From the NCBI GenBank assembly GCA_037127315.1, contig JBBBDQ010001918.1, positions 3,925,001 to 3,989,000 on the forward strand: DNA of 64,000 bases, given 5' to 3'. The position numbers were made by a program, and so were the translations under genes. Each line of letters opens with the position of its first letter. The stretch's first letter is position 1. Positions 51,240-62,262 of the stretch are shown here, piece by piece. Under the pieces are notes generated by a model. It ran no database searches and was not told the origin of the DNA. It worked only from the letters and a program-made list of their open reading frames with translations. Origin of the DNA: Ascarosepion bandense. Lineage: Eukaryota; Mollusca; Cephalopoda; Sepiida; Sepiidae.

Positions 51240-54200
51240 GTCCTCTTGCTTGTGTGGTATGGTGCAAAATCCTGTTACCAGACATAGAATCTTCTAGCAG
51301 CCACGCTCTTGACCCAGAGCAGCACTATGATTGAGAAAATATCCTGCCAGGAATTTATTCCACAAAGCAGCAGTTCTTCAAGCCTAGACTTGAAGAGTTC
51401 AAAATTATAGTGATTGGAAACACATCCTGCCAGGAGTCTGTTCCACAAAGTAGCAGTTCTTGGGAAGAAGCTGTCCAGATGGAACTTACTTCTTACTATA
51501 ACGATACAAAAGGAAAAGGTAACGGTCAAGCCTAGACTTGAAGGGGTCAAGATTGTAGTGATTAGGAAAACATCCTGCTAGGAGTTTGTTCCCCAAAGCA
51601 GCAGTTCTTGAGAAGAAGCTGTCCAAATGGAAGTTACTTCTTACTATAAAAATACAAAAGGAAAAGATAACGGTCAAGCCTAGACTTGAAGAGGTCAAGA
51701 TTGTAGTGATTGGGAAAACATCCTACCAGGAGTTTGTTCCCCAAAGCAGCAGTTCTTGGGAAGAAGCTGTCCAAATGGAACTTACTTCTTACTATAAAAA
51801 TACGAAAGGAAAAGATAACGGTCAAGCCTAGACTTGAAGAGGTCAAGATTGTAGTGATTGGGAAAACATCCTGCCAGGAGTTTGTTCCCCAAAGCAGCAG
51901 TTCTTGAGAAGAACCTGTCCAAATGGAAGTTACTTCTTACTAGAAAAATACAAAAGGAAAAGATAACGGTCAAACCTAGACTTGAAGAGGTCAAGATTGT
52001 AGTGATTGGGAACACATCCTGCCAGAAGTTTGTTCCCCAAAGTAGCAGTTCTTGGGAAGAAGCTGTCCAAATGGGACTTACTTCTTACTATAAAAATACA
52101 AAAGGAAAAGATAACGGTCAAGCCTAGACTTGAAGAGGTCAAGATTGTAGTGATTGGGAAAACATCCTGCCAGGAGTTTGTTCCCCAAAGCAGCAGTTCT
52201 TGAGAATAAGCTGTCCAAATGGAAGTTACTTCTTACTATAAAAATACGAAAGGAAAAGATAACGGTCAAGCCTAGACTTGAAGAGGTCAAGATTGTAGTG
52301 ATTGGGAAAACATCCTGCCAGGAGTTTGTTCCCCAAAGTAGCAGTTCTTGGGAAGAAGCTGTCCAAATGGAACTTAATTCTTACTAGAAAAATACAAAAA
52401 GAAAAGATAACGGTCAAGCCTAGACTTGAAGAGGTCAAGATTGTAGTGATTAGGAAAACATCCTGCCAGGAGTTTGTTCCCCAAAGCAGCAGTTCTTGGG
52501 AAGAAGCTGTCCAAATGGAAGTTACTTCTTACTAGAAAAATACAAAAGGAAAAGATAACGGTCAAGCCTAGACTGGAAGAGTCAAGATTGTAGTGATTGG
52601 GAAAACATCCTGCCAGGAGTTTGTTCCCCAAAGCAGAAGTTCTTGGGAAGAAGCTGTCCAAATGGAAGTTACTTCTTACTATAAAAATACGAAAGGAAAA
52701 GATAACGGTCAAGCTTAGACTTGAAGAGGTCAAGATTGTAGTGATTGGGAAAACATCCTGCCAGGAGTTTGTTCCCCAAAGTAGCAGTTCTTGGGAAGAA
52801 GCTGTCCAAATGGAACTTATTTCTTAGTATAAAAATACAAAAAAAAAGATAACAGTCAAGCCTAGACTTGAAGAGGTCAAGATTTTAGTGATTGGGAAAA
52901 CATCATGCCAGGAGTTTGTTCCCCAAAGCAGCAGTTCTTGAGAAGAAGCTGTCCAAATGGAACTTACTTCTTACTATAAAATACAAAAGGAAAAGATAAC
53001 GGTCAAGCCTAGACTTGAAGAGGTCAAGATTGTAGTGATTGGGAAAACATCCTGCCAGGAGTTTGTTCCCCAAAGCAGCAGTTCTTGGGAAGAAGCTGTC
53101 CAAATGGAAGTTACTTCTTACTAGAAAAATACAAAAGGAAAAGATAACGGTCAAGCCTAGACTGGAAGAGTCAAGATTGTAGTGATTGGGAAAACATCCT
53201 GCCAGGAGTTTGTTCCCCAAAGCAGAAGTTCTTGGGAAGAAGCTGTCCAAATGGAAGTTACTTCTTACTATAAAAATACGAAAGGAAAAGATAACGGTCA
53301 AGCTTAGACTTGAAGAGGTCAAGATTGTAGTGATTGGGAAAACATCCTGCCAGGAGTTTGTTCCCCAAAGCAGCAGTTCTTGGGAAGAAGCTGTCCAAAT
53401 GGAAGTTACTTCTTACTAGAAAAATACAAAAGGAAAAGATAACGGTCAAGCCTAGACTGGAAGAGTCAAGATTGTAGTGATTGGGAAAACATCCTGCCAG
53501 GAGTTTGTTCCCCAAAGCAGAAGTTCTTGGGAAGAAGCTGTCCAAATCGAACTTATTTCTTACTATAAAAATACAAAGGGAAAAGATAACGGTCAAGCCT
53601 AGACTTGAAGAGGTCAAGATTGTATTGATTGGCCCCACATCCTGCCAGGAGTCTGTTCCACAAAGCAGCAGTTCTTAGGAAGAAGTTGTCCAAATGAAAC
53701 TTATTTCTTACTAGAAAAATACAAAAGGAAAAGATAACGGTCAAGCCTAGACTTGAAGAGGTCAAGATTGTAGTGATTGGGAAAACATCCTGCCAGGAGT
53801 TTGTTCCCCAAAGCAGCAGTTCTTGAGAAGAAGCTGTCCAAATGGAAGTTACTTCTTACTATAAAAATACAAAAGGAAAAGATAACGGTCAAGCCTAGAC
53901 TTGAAGAGGTCAAGATTGTAGTGATTGGGAAAACATTCTGCCAGGAGTTTGTTCCCCAAAGCAGCAGTTCTTGGGCAGAAGCTGTCCAAATGGAAGTTAC
54001 TTCTTACTATAAAAATACAAAAGGAAAAGATAACGGTCAAGCCTAGACTTGAAGATGTCAAGATTGTAGTGATTGGAAACATCCTGCCAGTAGTCTGTTC
54101 CACAAAGTAGCAGTTCTTGGGAAGAAGTTGTCCAAATGAAACTTACTTCTTACTATAAAAATACAAAAGGAAAAGTTAATGGTCAAGCCTAGACTTGAAG

Positions 54201-54262
54201 AGGTCAAGATTGTAGTGATTAGGAGCACATCCTGCCAGCAGTCTCTTCCCTAAAGCATCAGT
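51240..54262 (-). repeat. ~148-bp satellite from LINE-A-type C-terminal codons (~20 copies)
   Basis: Tandem units (GTCAAGCCTAGACTTGAAGA at about 51527, 51673, 51822, 51970 ... 54182; spacing 145-149). Minus strand of each unit encodes KFHLDSFFPRTAALGNKLLA, GCFPNHYNLDLFKSRLDRYL, homologous to F.SNSLFSRTSRLWNSLP...FP.GYNLQEFKCKVNRHFL at the LINE-A C-terminus (32890-33681). 148 is not a multiple of three, so the frame shifts at every unit. The last unit (51275-51400) keeps RTATLWNRLLAG and runs into a tail-like CTGCTCTGGGTCAAGAGCGT. Confidence 0.9.
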
Positions 54263-54885
54263 ACTAGGGAAGAAGTTGTCTGAATGTAACTGACTTATTA
54301 TTAATGCAATACAAAGAGGATAGGGATTATTCGCATTTGTATGCGTGGCATAGGGAGTTTCCGTTGCAAAAGTAAGGACTGGTGGAACTCATGAATGTAG
54401 CTCTTTAGAATAAATCATGGAAGTAGCGACATAACACTGAGAATCTCGCGAGGTTTCATCTCTTGGAAAGAGGTTGTAGGATCGGAAATAATTAATCACA
54501 CACAAGTACGTGTGAATGCTTTAAAAACCTATAAACTATCAAGACAGTCGTGTGAAGAATGATATAGCAGCAACACTCCATTTTTGGTCTGATCCGGTTA
54601 TTGTGAATATGGTGTATTGCAGCGGAAGTAAGAAACTTATTGGAGCGGTAAAATGAACTGACTATTATAGCAAAAGATAAGATTTATGAGTTCCACTTGA
54701 GGTCTGGGGAGAGCTTGTGTCGCAATTGACGTTCAAGTAAAGGAACCTCCTTGAGAGAAAACCCATCTATCATAATGGGAGAAATGTTCGGGGCTTCCTG
54801 GTGGCAGTGAATCTTTCATTATCGCGAGTCGCTTACTATGAGTTGTCGCAGATTGCGTATCAATACGAGGTATAATTCACATGTT
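54263..54885 (-). pseudogene. Single-copy RT region upstream of the 148-bp satellite
   Basis: Minus strand with frameshifts: PIMIDGFSLKEVPLLERQ, LRHKLSPDLKWNS, NKFLTSAAIHHIHNNRIRPK, MECCCYI, LQPLSKR..LARFSVLCRYF, then QLLP of the first satellite unit. These align in order with LINE-A PPISMDQSCLPESKTLRLLG, LTLSADLKWNDYI, ILHIYKSTIRPCIEYCCHI and LQSLSHWRNVASLCLFYKYF. It proves that the satellite is embedded in a LINE copy. Confidence 0.75.
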
Positions 54886-54919
54886 AAAGTTTTGAGCATA
54901 CTCTTCCAAGCTGGCTCAA

Positions 54920-55325
54920 GTTATTCCTGCAGTAGATTTCCAGTTCTTTCTGCGGTATACTTGTTGCCAACGGAAGCTATATAACCCAGTCTGTCCTGGT
55001 CTTAACACTATACAAGCTGCTTTTTAATCCAAAGTTTTCTTTTACCAGACCGGTTGCCGCCCAAGGATATATAATCCAGTCTCTCCTGGTATTAACCCTA
55101 TACAAGCTGCTTTTACATCTAAAGTTTTCTTCTACCAGACCGGTTGCCGCCCAAGGATATATAATCCAGTCTCTCCTGGTATTAACCCTATACAAGCTGC
55201 TTTTTCATCTAAAGTTTTCTTCTACTAGACCGGTTGCCGCCCAAGGATATATAATCCAGTCTCTCCTGGTATTAATCCTATACAAGCTGCTTTTTAATCC
55301 AAAGTTTTCTTCTTCTAGACCGGAA
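54920..55325. repeat. 90-bp tandem repeat derived from SINE-2 body
   Basis: Units begin CGGTTGCCGCCCAAGGATAT at 55051, 55141 and 55231, with a diverged one before (about 54961, TTGTTGCCAACGGAAGCTAT). CCGGTTGCCGCCCAAGG.TAT corresponds to CTGGTTGCCGACCAAGGCTA of SINE-2, whose 3' half lies at 54920-54960. 90 bp is 30 codons, giving an in-frame repeat on minus. Confidence 0.85.
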
Positions 55326-55437
55326 CTTTATTTAACTGGTTTGGTCATATTTAATTTTGAAATCCAAATCTTCCATTATTGAGTCATCAAAGTAAGTCGG
55401 AAGAGAGATGGGCTGCTAGGTACTTTTCATTACTAGT
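55326..55437. other. No recognisable feature
   Basis: Short spacer between arrays. Confidence 0.4.
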
Positions 55438-56600
55438 CAAAAATGAATAATAATTGACAATGTTTCATCTAAGAAGGCTAAGAAACTAGAGTTAGTCAAA
55501 TAAGATGAAGGAAATACTAGTGAAAAATGAATAATAATTGACAATGCTTCATCTAAGAAGGCTAACCAGCAGGAGTCATTCAAATTTAGCCATATAGCTA
55601 TATTCTCTACTTTTACTTCTTATGGATGGGAGTTGCAATAACAAAGCAAAAGAAATGAAGATACTCGTTAAAAATGAATAATAATTGACAATGTTTCTTC
55701 TAAGAAGGCTAACCAGCAGGAGTCATTCAAATTTAGCCATATAGCTATATTCTCTACGTCTACTTCTTATGGATGGGAGTTTCAATAAAAAGCAAAAGAA
55801 ATGAAGATGAAAGAAATACTAGTGAAAAATGAATTATAATTGACAATGCTTCATCTAAGAAGGCTAACCAGCAGGAGTCATTCAAATTTAGCCATATAGC
55901 TATATTCTCTACTTCTACTTCCTATGGATGGGAGTTGCAATAAAAAGCAAGAGAAATGAAGATGAAAGAAATCCTAGTGAAAAATGAATAATAATTGACA
56001 ATGCTTCATCTAAGAAGGCTAACCAGCAGGAGTCATTCAAATTTAGCCATATAGCTATATTCTCTGCTTCTACTTATTATGGATGGGAGTTGCAATAAAA
56101 AGCAAGAGAAATGAAGATGAAAGAAATCCTAGTGAAAAATGAATAATAATTGACAATGCTTCATCTAAGAAGGCTAACCAGCAGGAGTCATTCAAATTTA
56201 GCCATATAGCTATATTCTCTGCTTCTACTTATTATGGATGGGAGTTGCAATAAAAAGCAAGAGAAATGAAGATGAAAGAAATCCTAGTGAAAAATGAATA
56301 ATAATTGACAATGCTTCATCTAAGAAGGCTAACCAGCAGGAATCATTCAAATTTAGCCATATAGCTATATTCTCTACTTCTACTTCTTATGGATGGGAGT
56401 TGCAATAAAAAGCAAGAGAAATGAAGATGAAAGAAATCCTAGTGAAAAATGAATAATAATTGACAATGCTTCATCTAAGAAGGCTAACCAGCAGGAATCA
56501 TTCAAATTTAGCCATATAGCTATATTCTCTGCTTCTACTTCTTATGGGTGGGAGTTGCAATAAAAAGCAACAGAAATGAATATGAAAGAAATAATGCTTT
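55438..56600. repeat. 155-bp tandem repeat, ~8 copies
   Basis: Unit with AAAAATGAATAATAATTGAC, CTTCATCTAAGAAGGCTAAC, TTCAAATTTAGCCATATAGC, TTCTTATGGATGGGAGTTGC. Units at about 55980, 56135, 56290 and 56445 are exactly 155 apart; earlier ones (55439, 55524, 55668, 55825) are shorter or longer. No link to a known element seen. Confidence 0.95.
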
Positions 56601-56909
56601 ACAATTATCAGTAATAAAAAGTATTAATCTTTTAAGGAAAAAATGTAATGAGTTGCGAAGATACAGGGGAAAATAAATAGGTTCAGACAAAACTGGGACG
56701 TTGCTTTCATTTAACAAAAAATGAATCTCTAACAAATTTCGTTTCGTGTGTTTAGTGCAAATGTAAACGTCTGTAAATTTTATTTCTAACTTTCCTACTG
56801 ATATCGTATTACCTGAGCCTGTCAATTATTTCCTTTTTAGAATTTTTCCGCATTGGGAATGCAGGAAAATAATCTAAGAGGTCAAGGGCTTTCAGTGCTC
56901 TCACACACA

Positions 56910-56944
<35 letters not shown>
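56601..56944. other. No gene; (TA)n at 56913-56941
   Basis: Unique DNA ending in a microsatellite next to SINE-1. Confidence 0.4.
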
Positions 56945-57215
56945 TACGGTTAAACATCTGATTGCTTCTATACAGGATTGAAACCCGACCTAATTGACAT
57001 AAGTCGGCGATTCTATCTATGAGCTATGGGCTGTCGGTTGAAGAATGCGAACTTTAGCGTGTTATACGCAATGTAAACACTCGCCAGTAGCCGAGAGTGT
57101 TCAAATTAATTACTGAATGAACGATGCGTAGATGCGTGGGTAACTACTGTTTTTATAAAGTATACCATTCCTCTATAGCGCTCAATCGAGGTGTGCGAGC
57201 TGCAGATGACTATAT
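56945..57215 (-). mobile_element. SINE-1 copy, full length
   Basis: On minus: CTCGATTGAGCGCTATAGAG, CAGTAGTTACCCACGCATCT, TTGAACACTCTCGGCTACTG, then the head with CCCATAGCTCATAGATAGAA and GGTCGGGTTTCAATCCTGTA, ending at GTACTGATATATA. Confidence 0.8.
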
Positions 57216-57221
57216 ATATAT

Positions 57222-57546
57222 ATTTAGATAGACTAAACTATCGCCCGGTTCACACTCCACCCACGTCTATTGAACAGGTGAAGAGGCTCATCCCTTGTTT
57301 CCTGTTTAGGTTGTGGTTTCCGGTTTTCTCTTTTCTAATCTTCTCACTTTTTTTTTCAATTGGAGTAGATAGACTAAACTATCGCCCGGTTCACACTCCA
57401 CCCACGTCTATTGAACAGGTGAAGAGGCTCATCCCTTGTTTCCTGTTTAGGATGTGGTTTCCGGTTTTCTCTTTTCTAATCTTCTCACTCTTATGTAGCC
57501 CCCTTCACATCGGTGGCGTTTTCGCCTTGCTTGGGGTGATATGATT

Positions 57547-57550
<4 letters not shown>
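57222..57550 (+). mobile_element. SINE-3 composite element with two body units
   Basis: Two units (57222-57360, 57361-57490), then tail TATGTAGCCCCCTTCACATC...TGGGGTGATATGATTAAAA. The tail runs directly into (TA)n at 57548-57578. Confidence 0.9.
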
Positions 57551-57577
<27 letters not shown>

Positions 57578-57578
57578 T

Positions 57579-57848
57579 GATCCATACTCGTATTTAAGTA
57601 GATATTCTGTTTATAATCAAACAGTATTATATATTTGTCTCTACCGGCCTGATTATTCACGATAAATTTTTGTGACGAAAATGTGTGTCATTAGGCAGGA
57701 TTATAAAGTTCTAAGAAGCTCCAGATCAATTGGTGACTCTCCCTATGTGGATGGGGATCGCAGGTTCAAATCCTGCCGAATGACAGAAATAAATATATAA
57801 TACTGTTTGATTATAAACAGATATCTACTTAAATACGAGTATCGATCA
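57579..57848. mobile_element. ~270-bp TIR element with internal tRNA-like segment
   Basis: Ends 57577-57637 and 57786-57848 are inverted copies (TACTCGTATTTAAGTAGATA; TATCTACTTAAATACGAGTA) of ~58 bp. Inside, 57727-57785 reads AGATCAATTGGTGACTCTCC, GGGGATCGCAGGTTCAAATC, CTGCCGAATGACA. GGTTCAAATCC is a perfect pol III B box, and TCAATTGGTGA resembles a tRNA D-loop. GTCATTAGGCAGGATT at 57687 pairs with AATCCTGCCGAATGAC. It could be a foldback built on a tRNA-derived SINE. Confidence 0.6.
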
Positions 57849-58844
57849 AAAATAATGTTCAAACAAATCTTTTCAAATTGGAGGTTGTTTATAACCAAGT
57901 TTCGTTAATTTCAGTAACATATATATATATATATATATAAGATAAAATATTGTTTTAAGTTATACTATATTTATGTGTTACAGAGCTCAATATCAGGATA
58001 GAGTGAATGTATATATAAAAGTAGATATCAACATTGAAATTAACAGCCAGATGCGACTACCTGTTTCTGGTTCTGGTAAAAATAGTTACTAAGTCATTAA
58101 GTTAATAAGCACCAAAAATTTGTACACTGGGCATATGACCAAGTGAGTAAAAGCAGGCTTGGAGAATAAGATACTCACAAGATGTAATGGAAGCAGATGG
58201 CTGAACAGGAACTGAGAGCGATAGTAAGTGGTAAATTTTCTAGGGTCTACAAAGGGTAGTAAGTGGGTTGCGAGAATCATTCTGGGGGGACACGAACGAA
58301 GATGAAAGTTCTCGAAATAATAACTGAAACCAAGTTTTTGTCTGACACAACCCAGGTAAGTCGTATGCTAGCGTGGGTTTATTTGTTTTACTCCGGATAC
58401 TGGCCTGCGAAACTAACTTTACTAAGCCTCGCCCTCACCTAAGCTACCTTTTGCAAGAATGCAAGTCTCTGTTTGTCGAAGCCATTAAGGTCACTAAACA
58501 TATATCAGTGCTTATGAAAAAAAGAAAAAGAAAAACACAAAAAAAAAAACGGAAAAATGTAGTCCTTCTTTATTTCTTTTCGCTCTGTCTACTTATAAAC
58601 GATATATACTTCCCTGTTTTTTATTTCTTTTTTCTAAGAGGAAGTTCACTCAAGTTTGACGCTTTAAGAGAGAAAATGTCAAAAAGCTTCACTGTCGAAC
58701 AAAATCTTACATAACTAATAAATTAGCTGTATAAAGCGGCATCATTGTCAGAGGTAGGAGATTGGGTGAATGAATAAATGGCTGATATCAGGGTTAATGT
58801 ATCTGGCTGGGGTACTGGAAATTGAGATCAGAGCTTTAAGGCCG
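57849..58844. other. No recognisable gene
   Basis: Unique DNA with (TA)n at 57918-57939. A 113-codon frame at 58373-58714 is rich in Lys near its middle and lacks a recognised domain. Confidence 0.4.
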
Positions 58845-60055
58845 AATTTTGATGAGTAGGGCGAGAAGCAGAATCAGGCCAGAGATAGAACAAGAACAGT
58901 GCGGTTTCGTCAAAGACACTGGGACAAGGAACGCCATATTTATGATTAGGATGCTCTCTGAGAGGGCAATAGAAATAAAGAAGGACTTATACCTGTTCTT
59001 TATTGATTATGAGAAGGCGTTTGACAAAATATGCTACAAAGAACTGATGGAGATGCTCGGCAGCCTTGATATATTTGGGAAAAACTTGAGAGTAATCAAG
59101 AATATTTACTAGCAGCAAACCGCTTGCATACGGACAAGTAACGAATTCAGAAGATATACAAAGATAGAAAGGGGCGTAAGACAAGGATGTGTCTTTTCAC
59201 CGGATCTGATCAACTTGAACAGCGAGAATATTTTGAGGACCATGGATTCGTCATCGAAGGCCACAATTTAAACAACCTAAGGTACGCAGATGATACAGTG
59301 CTGATATCAGACACAGAAAAAAAACTACAAGACATCCTACAGAAGATGCATGGTCATCAATTAAAGGGCAGCCCAATATGCCAAACACAATCGGGGATAC
59401 TAAAATCAAGCAGCTACAAAAATTTAAATATCTGGGAAATGTTATAACAGAAGACGGAAAGTGCGACACAGAGATCCGAAGGCGAATTGGCATGGTGAAG
59501 GAAGCATTCCAGAAGTTGAGTAAAGTATTAAGAAACAGGACAATTTCGCTAAAAACAAAGAAAGAGTACTGAATTGCTATGTGATGTCAGTTCTTCGATA
59601 TGGCAGTGAATGCAGGACAATATCATCAAAGATGAAGGAAAGACTTGAAGCAACTGAAACGTGGTTCTAAAGAAGGATGCTGCGAATATCACGGATCGAA
59701 CATGTGAGCAATGATGAGGTTTTGGAAATGATGGAAACGAAAAGGAAAATAATACTGAGCATCAAGAAAAGACAGCTGGAATTCCTGGGACATGTAATAA
59801 GGAAAGAGGGCTTGGAGAACCTGATACTAACAGGCAAAACTGAGGGAAACAGAGACAGGGGAAAGCAGCGGATAACATATTTGAAGGACCTAATCACGTG
59901 GATGATGGAACGAGGGTTACATGGTGTAACAGGAGAAGGCGTGCTAAGAGCCACTAGGGATAGAGAGACGTGGAAAGCCATGAACGCCTCCGTCCTGAAA
60001 AGACAGGGCACATAGAAGAAGAAGAAGAAGAAGAAGAAGAAGAAGAAGAAGAAGA
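58845..60055 (+). pseudogene. RTE copy, longest; RT motifs A, B and C present but broken
   Basis: 58849-59112 encodes RIRPEIEQEQCGFVKDTGTR, NAIFMIRMLSERAIEIKKDL and FFIDYEKAFD (motif A). A TAG replaces a likely Trp at 59109. Then RGVRQGCVFSPDLI (motif B, about 59172). After a frameshift comes LRYADDTVLISDTE (catalytic YADD, 59278-59320). Further shifts lead to FKYLGNVITEDGKCDTEIRR, the frame 59677-60015 with RKIILSIKKRQLEFLGHVIR and KAMNASVLKRQG, and a (GAA)n tail of ~14 units. The endonuclease domain is absent (5' truncated). Same diverged subfamily as 18776-19545. Confidence 0.85.
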
Positions 60056-60114
60056 GAGTTATCGGCGCGAAAATTAGAATTGGTAAGCAGAGTTCAAGTT
60101 CCGTTTATATCTAA

Positions 60115-60585
60115 CCTAGCAGTATAGCCCGGCGTTGCTCGGGTGTAATGTAAGCTTTAAAAACTAATACATGGCCCTGAAGCTCAGACTCGTTGGACGT
60201 TGGCACGAAAGACTTAAAAGCAATAGTTAAAGCGAAACCGTAGACTGAAAGAAAAATGAATTGATTTAAATCAAATTTTGAATTCCTGATATCGATATCA
60301 AATTTTCTGCACTATTATATATATTATCGATTTTCTGCACTATTGTAAGAACTGCAACCTTGAAACTTCTAAATATCGTTTCTTATGTTTTTGTCTATAA
60401 GTGTATCAAATTTGATTAAAATCGGACCACTCTTTCTATAGCCCGATTTTTTTGATTATCGATTTTCGATACTTATCGGGGGTACCTCGACACAAAACCT
60501 AGCTAAGAACACTCGCTGACGCTTATAGTACAACTGCGTAAATTTTCAAGAAAATCGGTTCAGCCGTTTCGGAGTCTATAGGTGT
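60115..60585 (+). mobile_element. Element T, copy 3
   Basis: TAGCAGTATAGCCCGGCGTT to GGTTCAGCCGTTTCGGAGTC, TATAGGT, ending in a TA tract rather than the CA tract of the other copies. The middle TATCGATTTTCTGCACTATT is partly duplicated (about 60298 and 60325). Confidence 0.8.
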
Positions 60586-60591
60586 ATATAT

Positions 60592-60786
60592 ATTAATCAT
60601 ATCACCCCGAGCAAGGCGGTAACGCCACTTATGTGCAGGGGGCTACGTGAGACTGAACAGATTGGAAAAAAGAAAAGAGAAAGCCGGAAACCACATCCTA
60701 AACAGGGAAAAAGGGATGAGCTTCTTCACCTGTTCAATAGACGTGGGTGGAGTGTGAACCGGGCGATAGATTAGTCTATCTACACC
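60592..60786 (-). mobile_element. SINE-3, single body unit with tail
   Basis: Plus strand begins with the reversed tail (AATCATATCACCCCGAGCAA) and ends GATAGATTAGTCTATCTAC. It abuts element T copy 3. Confidence 0.9.
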
Positions 60787-61056
60787 AATTATATATATAT
60801 ATATGTAATTATTATTATTGTAAAACGTACCAAAAAAACAGTCTCACTAATAATGACTAAAATCATTAAGTCATACAGTCAACAAAACGGTAAATTTAGT
60901 CGTCAATCCCAAAAGTTAATACCAAATGGGAAGAGGGGAATCAAAAAAAGAAACAAAGCAAAAGCTGTGTTCGAAAGAAAAAAAACCAAGACGAAAACCT
61001 TAACAGTAAAGAGCTCAATACGAAAGTACGGAAGTACGAAAGTAGAGCAAAGATAC
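60787..61056. other. No recognisable gene
   Basis: A 113-codon frame runs from 60853 through the palindrome into (TA)n; it is Lys-rich without domain evidence. Confidence 0.35.
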
Positions 61057-61120
61057 GAACTAAATCTAAAAGTGAGCCAAAGCCGACCGGTCGGCTTTGG
61101 CTCACTTTTAGATTTAGTTC
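61057..61120. repeat. Perfect 64-bp palindrome with no spacer
   Basis: Arms 61057-61088 and 61089-61120 are exact reverse complements, meeting at GACCGGTC. A further partial copy of the arm end (GATTTAGTTCGTAT) follows at 61130-61143, matching the reverse complement of 61053-61066. Confidence 0.97.
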
Positions 61121-61138
61121 TAATATATAGATTTAGTT

Positions 61139-61139
61139 C

Positions 61140-61187
<48 letters not shown>
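61139..61187. repeat. (TA)n microsatellite
   Basis: About 24 units directly after the palindrome. Confidence 0.95.
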
Positions 61188-61190
<3 letters not shown>

Positions 61191-61204
61191 ATAAATTATA
61201 TTTT

Positions 61205-61510
61205 GTGGTAGAGTGTATATCGGCTCGGAACGAGAAACAGCGGGGAGCCGAGTTCGAAATCCAGTTGAATCCATTGTATTCACTCACGCGGAAATACCCT
61301 TAGGAAAGGTATTAATCCGTCTCTTCTTTCAGGTTATGGGTTAAATAGCAGGCCAGATTGGGTTCTATAGCCTTGGTCGGCAACCAGTCTACCGCAGAAA
61401 GCAATGGCAACCTACTACGGGATAATCTTCTGCCCAGTCAGTCACGCCTCTTTCGAGACATGATCGCCCAAGCATGTATCACGTATGGCACTTAACTGAC
61501 TAATTGACAT
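61205..61510 (+). mobile_element. SINE-2 copy, full length, plus orientation
   Basis: Head TGTGGTAGAGTGTATATCGG (A-box region altered), GAGCCGAGTTCGAAATCCAG (B box), TACCCTTAGGAAAGGTATTA, GGGTTCTATAGCCTTGGTCG, GTCTACCGCAGAAAGCAATG, TGGCACTTAACTGACTAAT. Confidence 0.9.
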
Positions 61511-61917
61511 AAGTTTTCTATATATATTCACGGCAAAGGTACATTTGTTTCGACATTGAAACTTCAATATCTCGTGAGGCGCTATGTAAAGGAATGGAAA
61601 GCCTCTTTTCTTATATTTGGTCAGTTGTGTTTGGGTGTTGATGGGGGTTAGTGATAGGGGAACAAGTCTCTGACTCTGTCTCTGACCGTTGGAATCTTGG
61701 AGAGAGCGAAATTAAATTGGTTGATTAATGAGAGTCCTTTGATTTCTAGACAGATTTAACCTTAGCCGTTATAATATAAGTTTTATTATCCTGTGACTAG
61801 ACTATATCCTTTGGATTTCTTAGCGGAGCCTGTAGAGGGTAGAGCCGAATAAGCATAAACGCAATTCGATGAAGCTTTGAAGGACGAAACGCGTCAATTT
61901 GTCACACTCCTTTTTTG

Positions 61918-61919
<2 letters not shown>
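61511..61919 (+). other. Unclassified; PLE-like stem-loop at 61868-61905
   Basis: TCGATGAAGCTTTGAAGGAC, GAAACGCGTCAA resembles the GATGA...CGAAACG(C)GTC arrangement at PLE ends. It may be the terminal part of the PLE head at 62263-62570. Confidence 0.4.
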
Positions 61920-61963
<44 letters not shown>

Positions 61964-61964
61964 A

Positions 61965-62000
<36 letters not shown>
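61920..62000. repeat. (TA)n(GA)n microsatellite
   Basis: (TA)n to 61959, then (GA)n to 62000. Confidence 0.95.
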
Positions 62001-62001
<1 letters not shown>

Positions 62002-62089
62002 ATGGCTACCCATAGATAATCCAACAGATTTTAGCGAATTAATACAAAATACCAATTAGATAGAAATAGAGAGCTCAATGGATATTATC

Positions 62090-62245
62090 CAGAGCCAATA
62101 TATTGAGAAGAAAACTAAACTCATAATTAAACAGTTTTAAATCCAGAATTTATTTCAGCAATGTAGAGAACACTAAAAAATTTCATTACATTGCTGAATT
62201 AATTCTGGAGTTACAACCCTTTAATTATCTGTTGAGTTTTTTCTC
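62090..62245. repeat. ~70-bp imperfect inverted repeat
   Basis: CTCATAATTAAACAGTTTTAAATCCAG and TTTCAGCAATGTAGA on the left face CATTGCTGAATTAATTCTGG, AGTTACAACCCTTTAATTAT on the right. Lies upstream of the PLE head. Confidence 0.6.
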
Positions 62246-62262
62246 AGTATATATATATATAT

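Noticed and set aside
51275..54103. The many overlapping frames on both strands as a gene family
   Set aside because: All are the same 148-bp satellite unit read in different frames; the unit length breaks the frame at each junction.
60853..61194. 113-codon Lys-rich frame as a gene
   Set aside because: It runs through a perfect palindrome into (TA)n and has no domain evidence.
61868..61905. Active hammerhead ribozyme
   Set aside because: CGAAAC and short stems are present but the CTGATGA half is incomplete; kept only as a PLE-end remnant.
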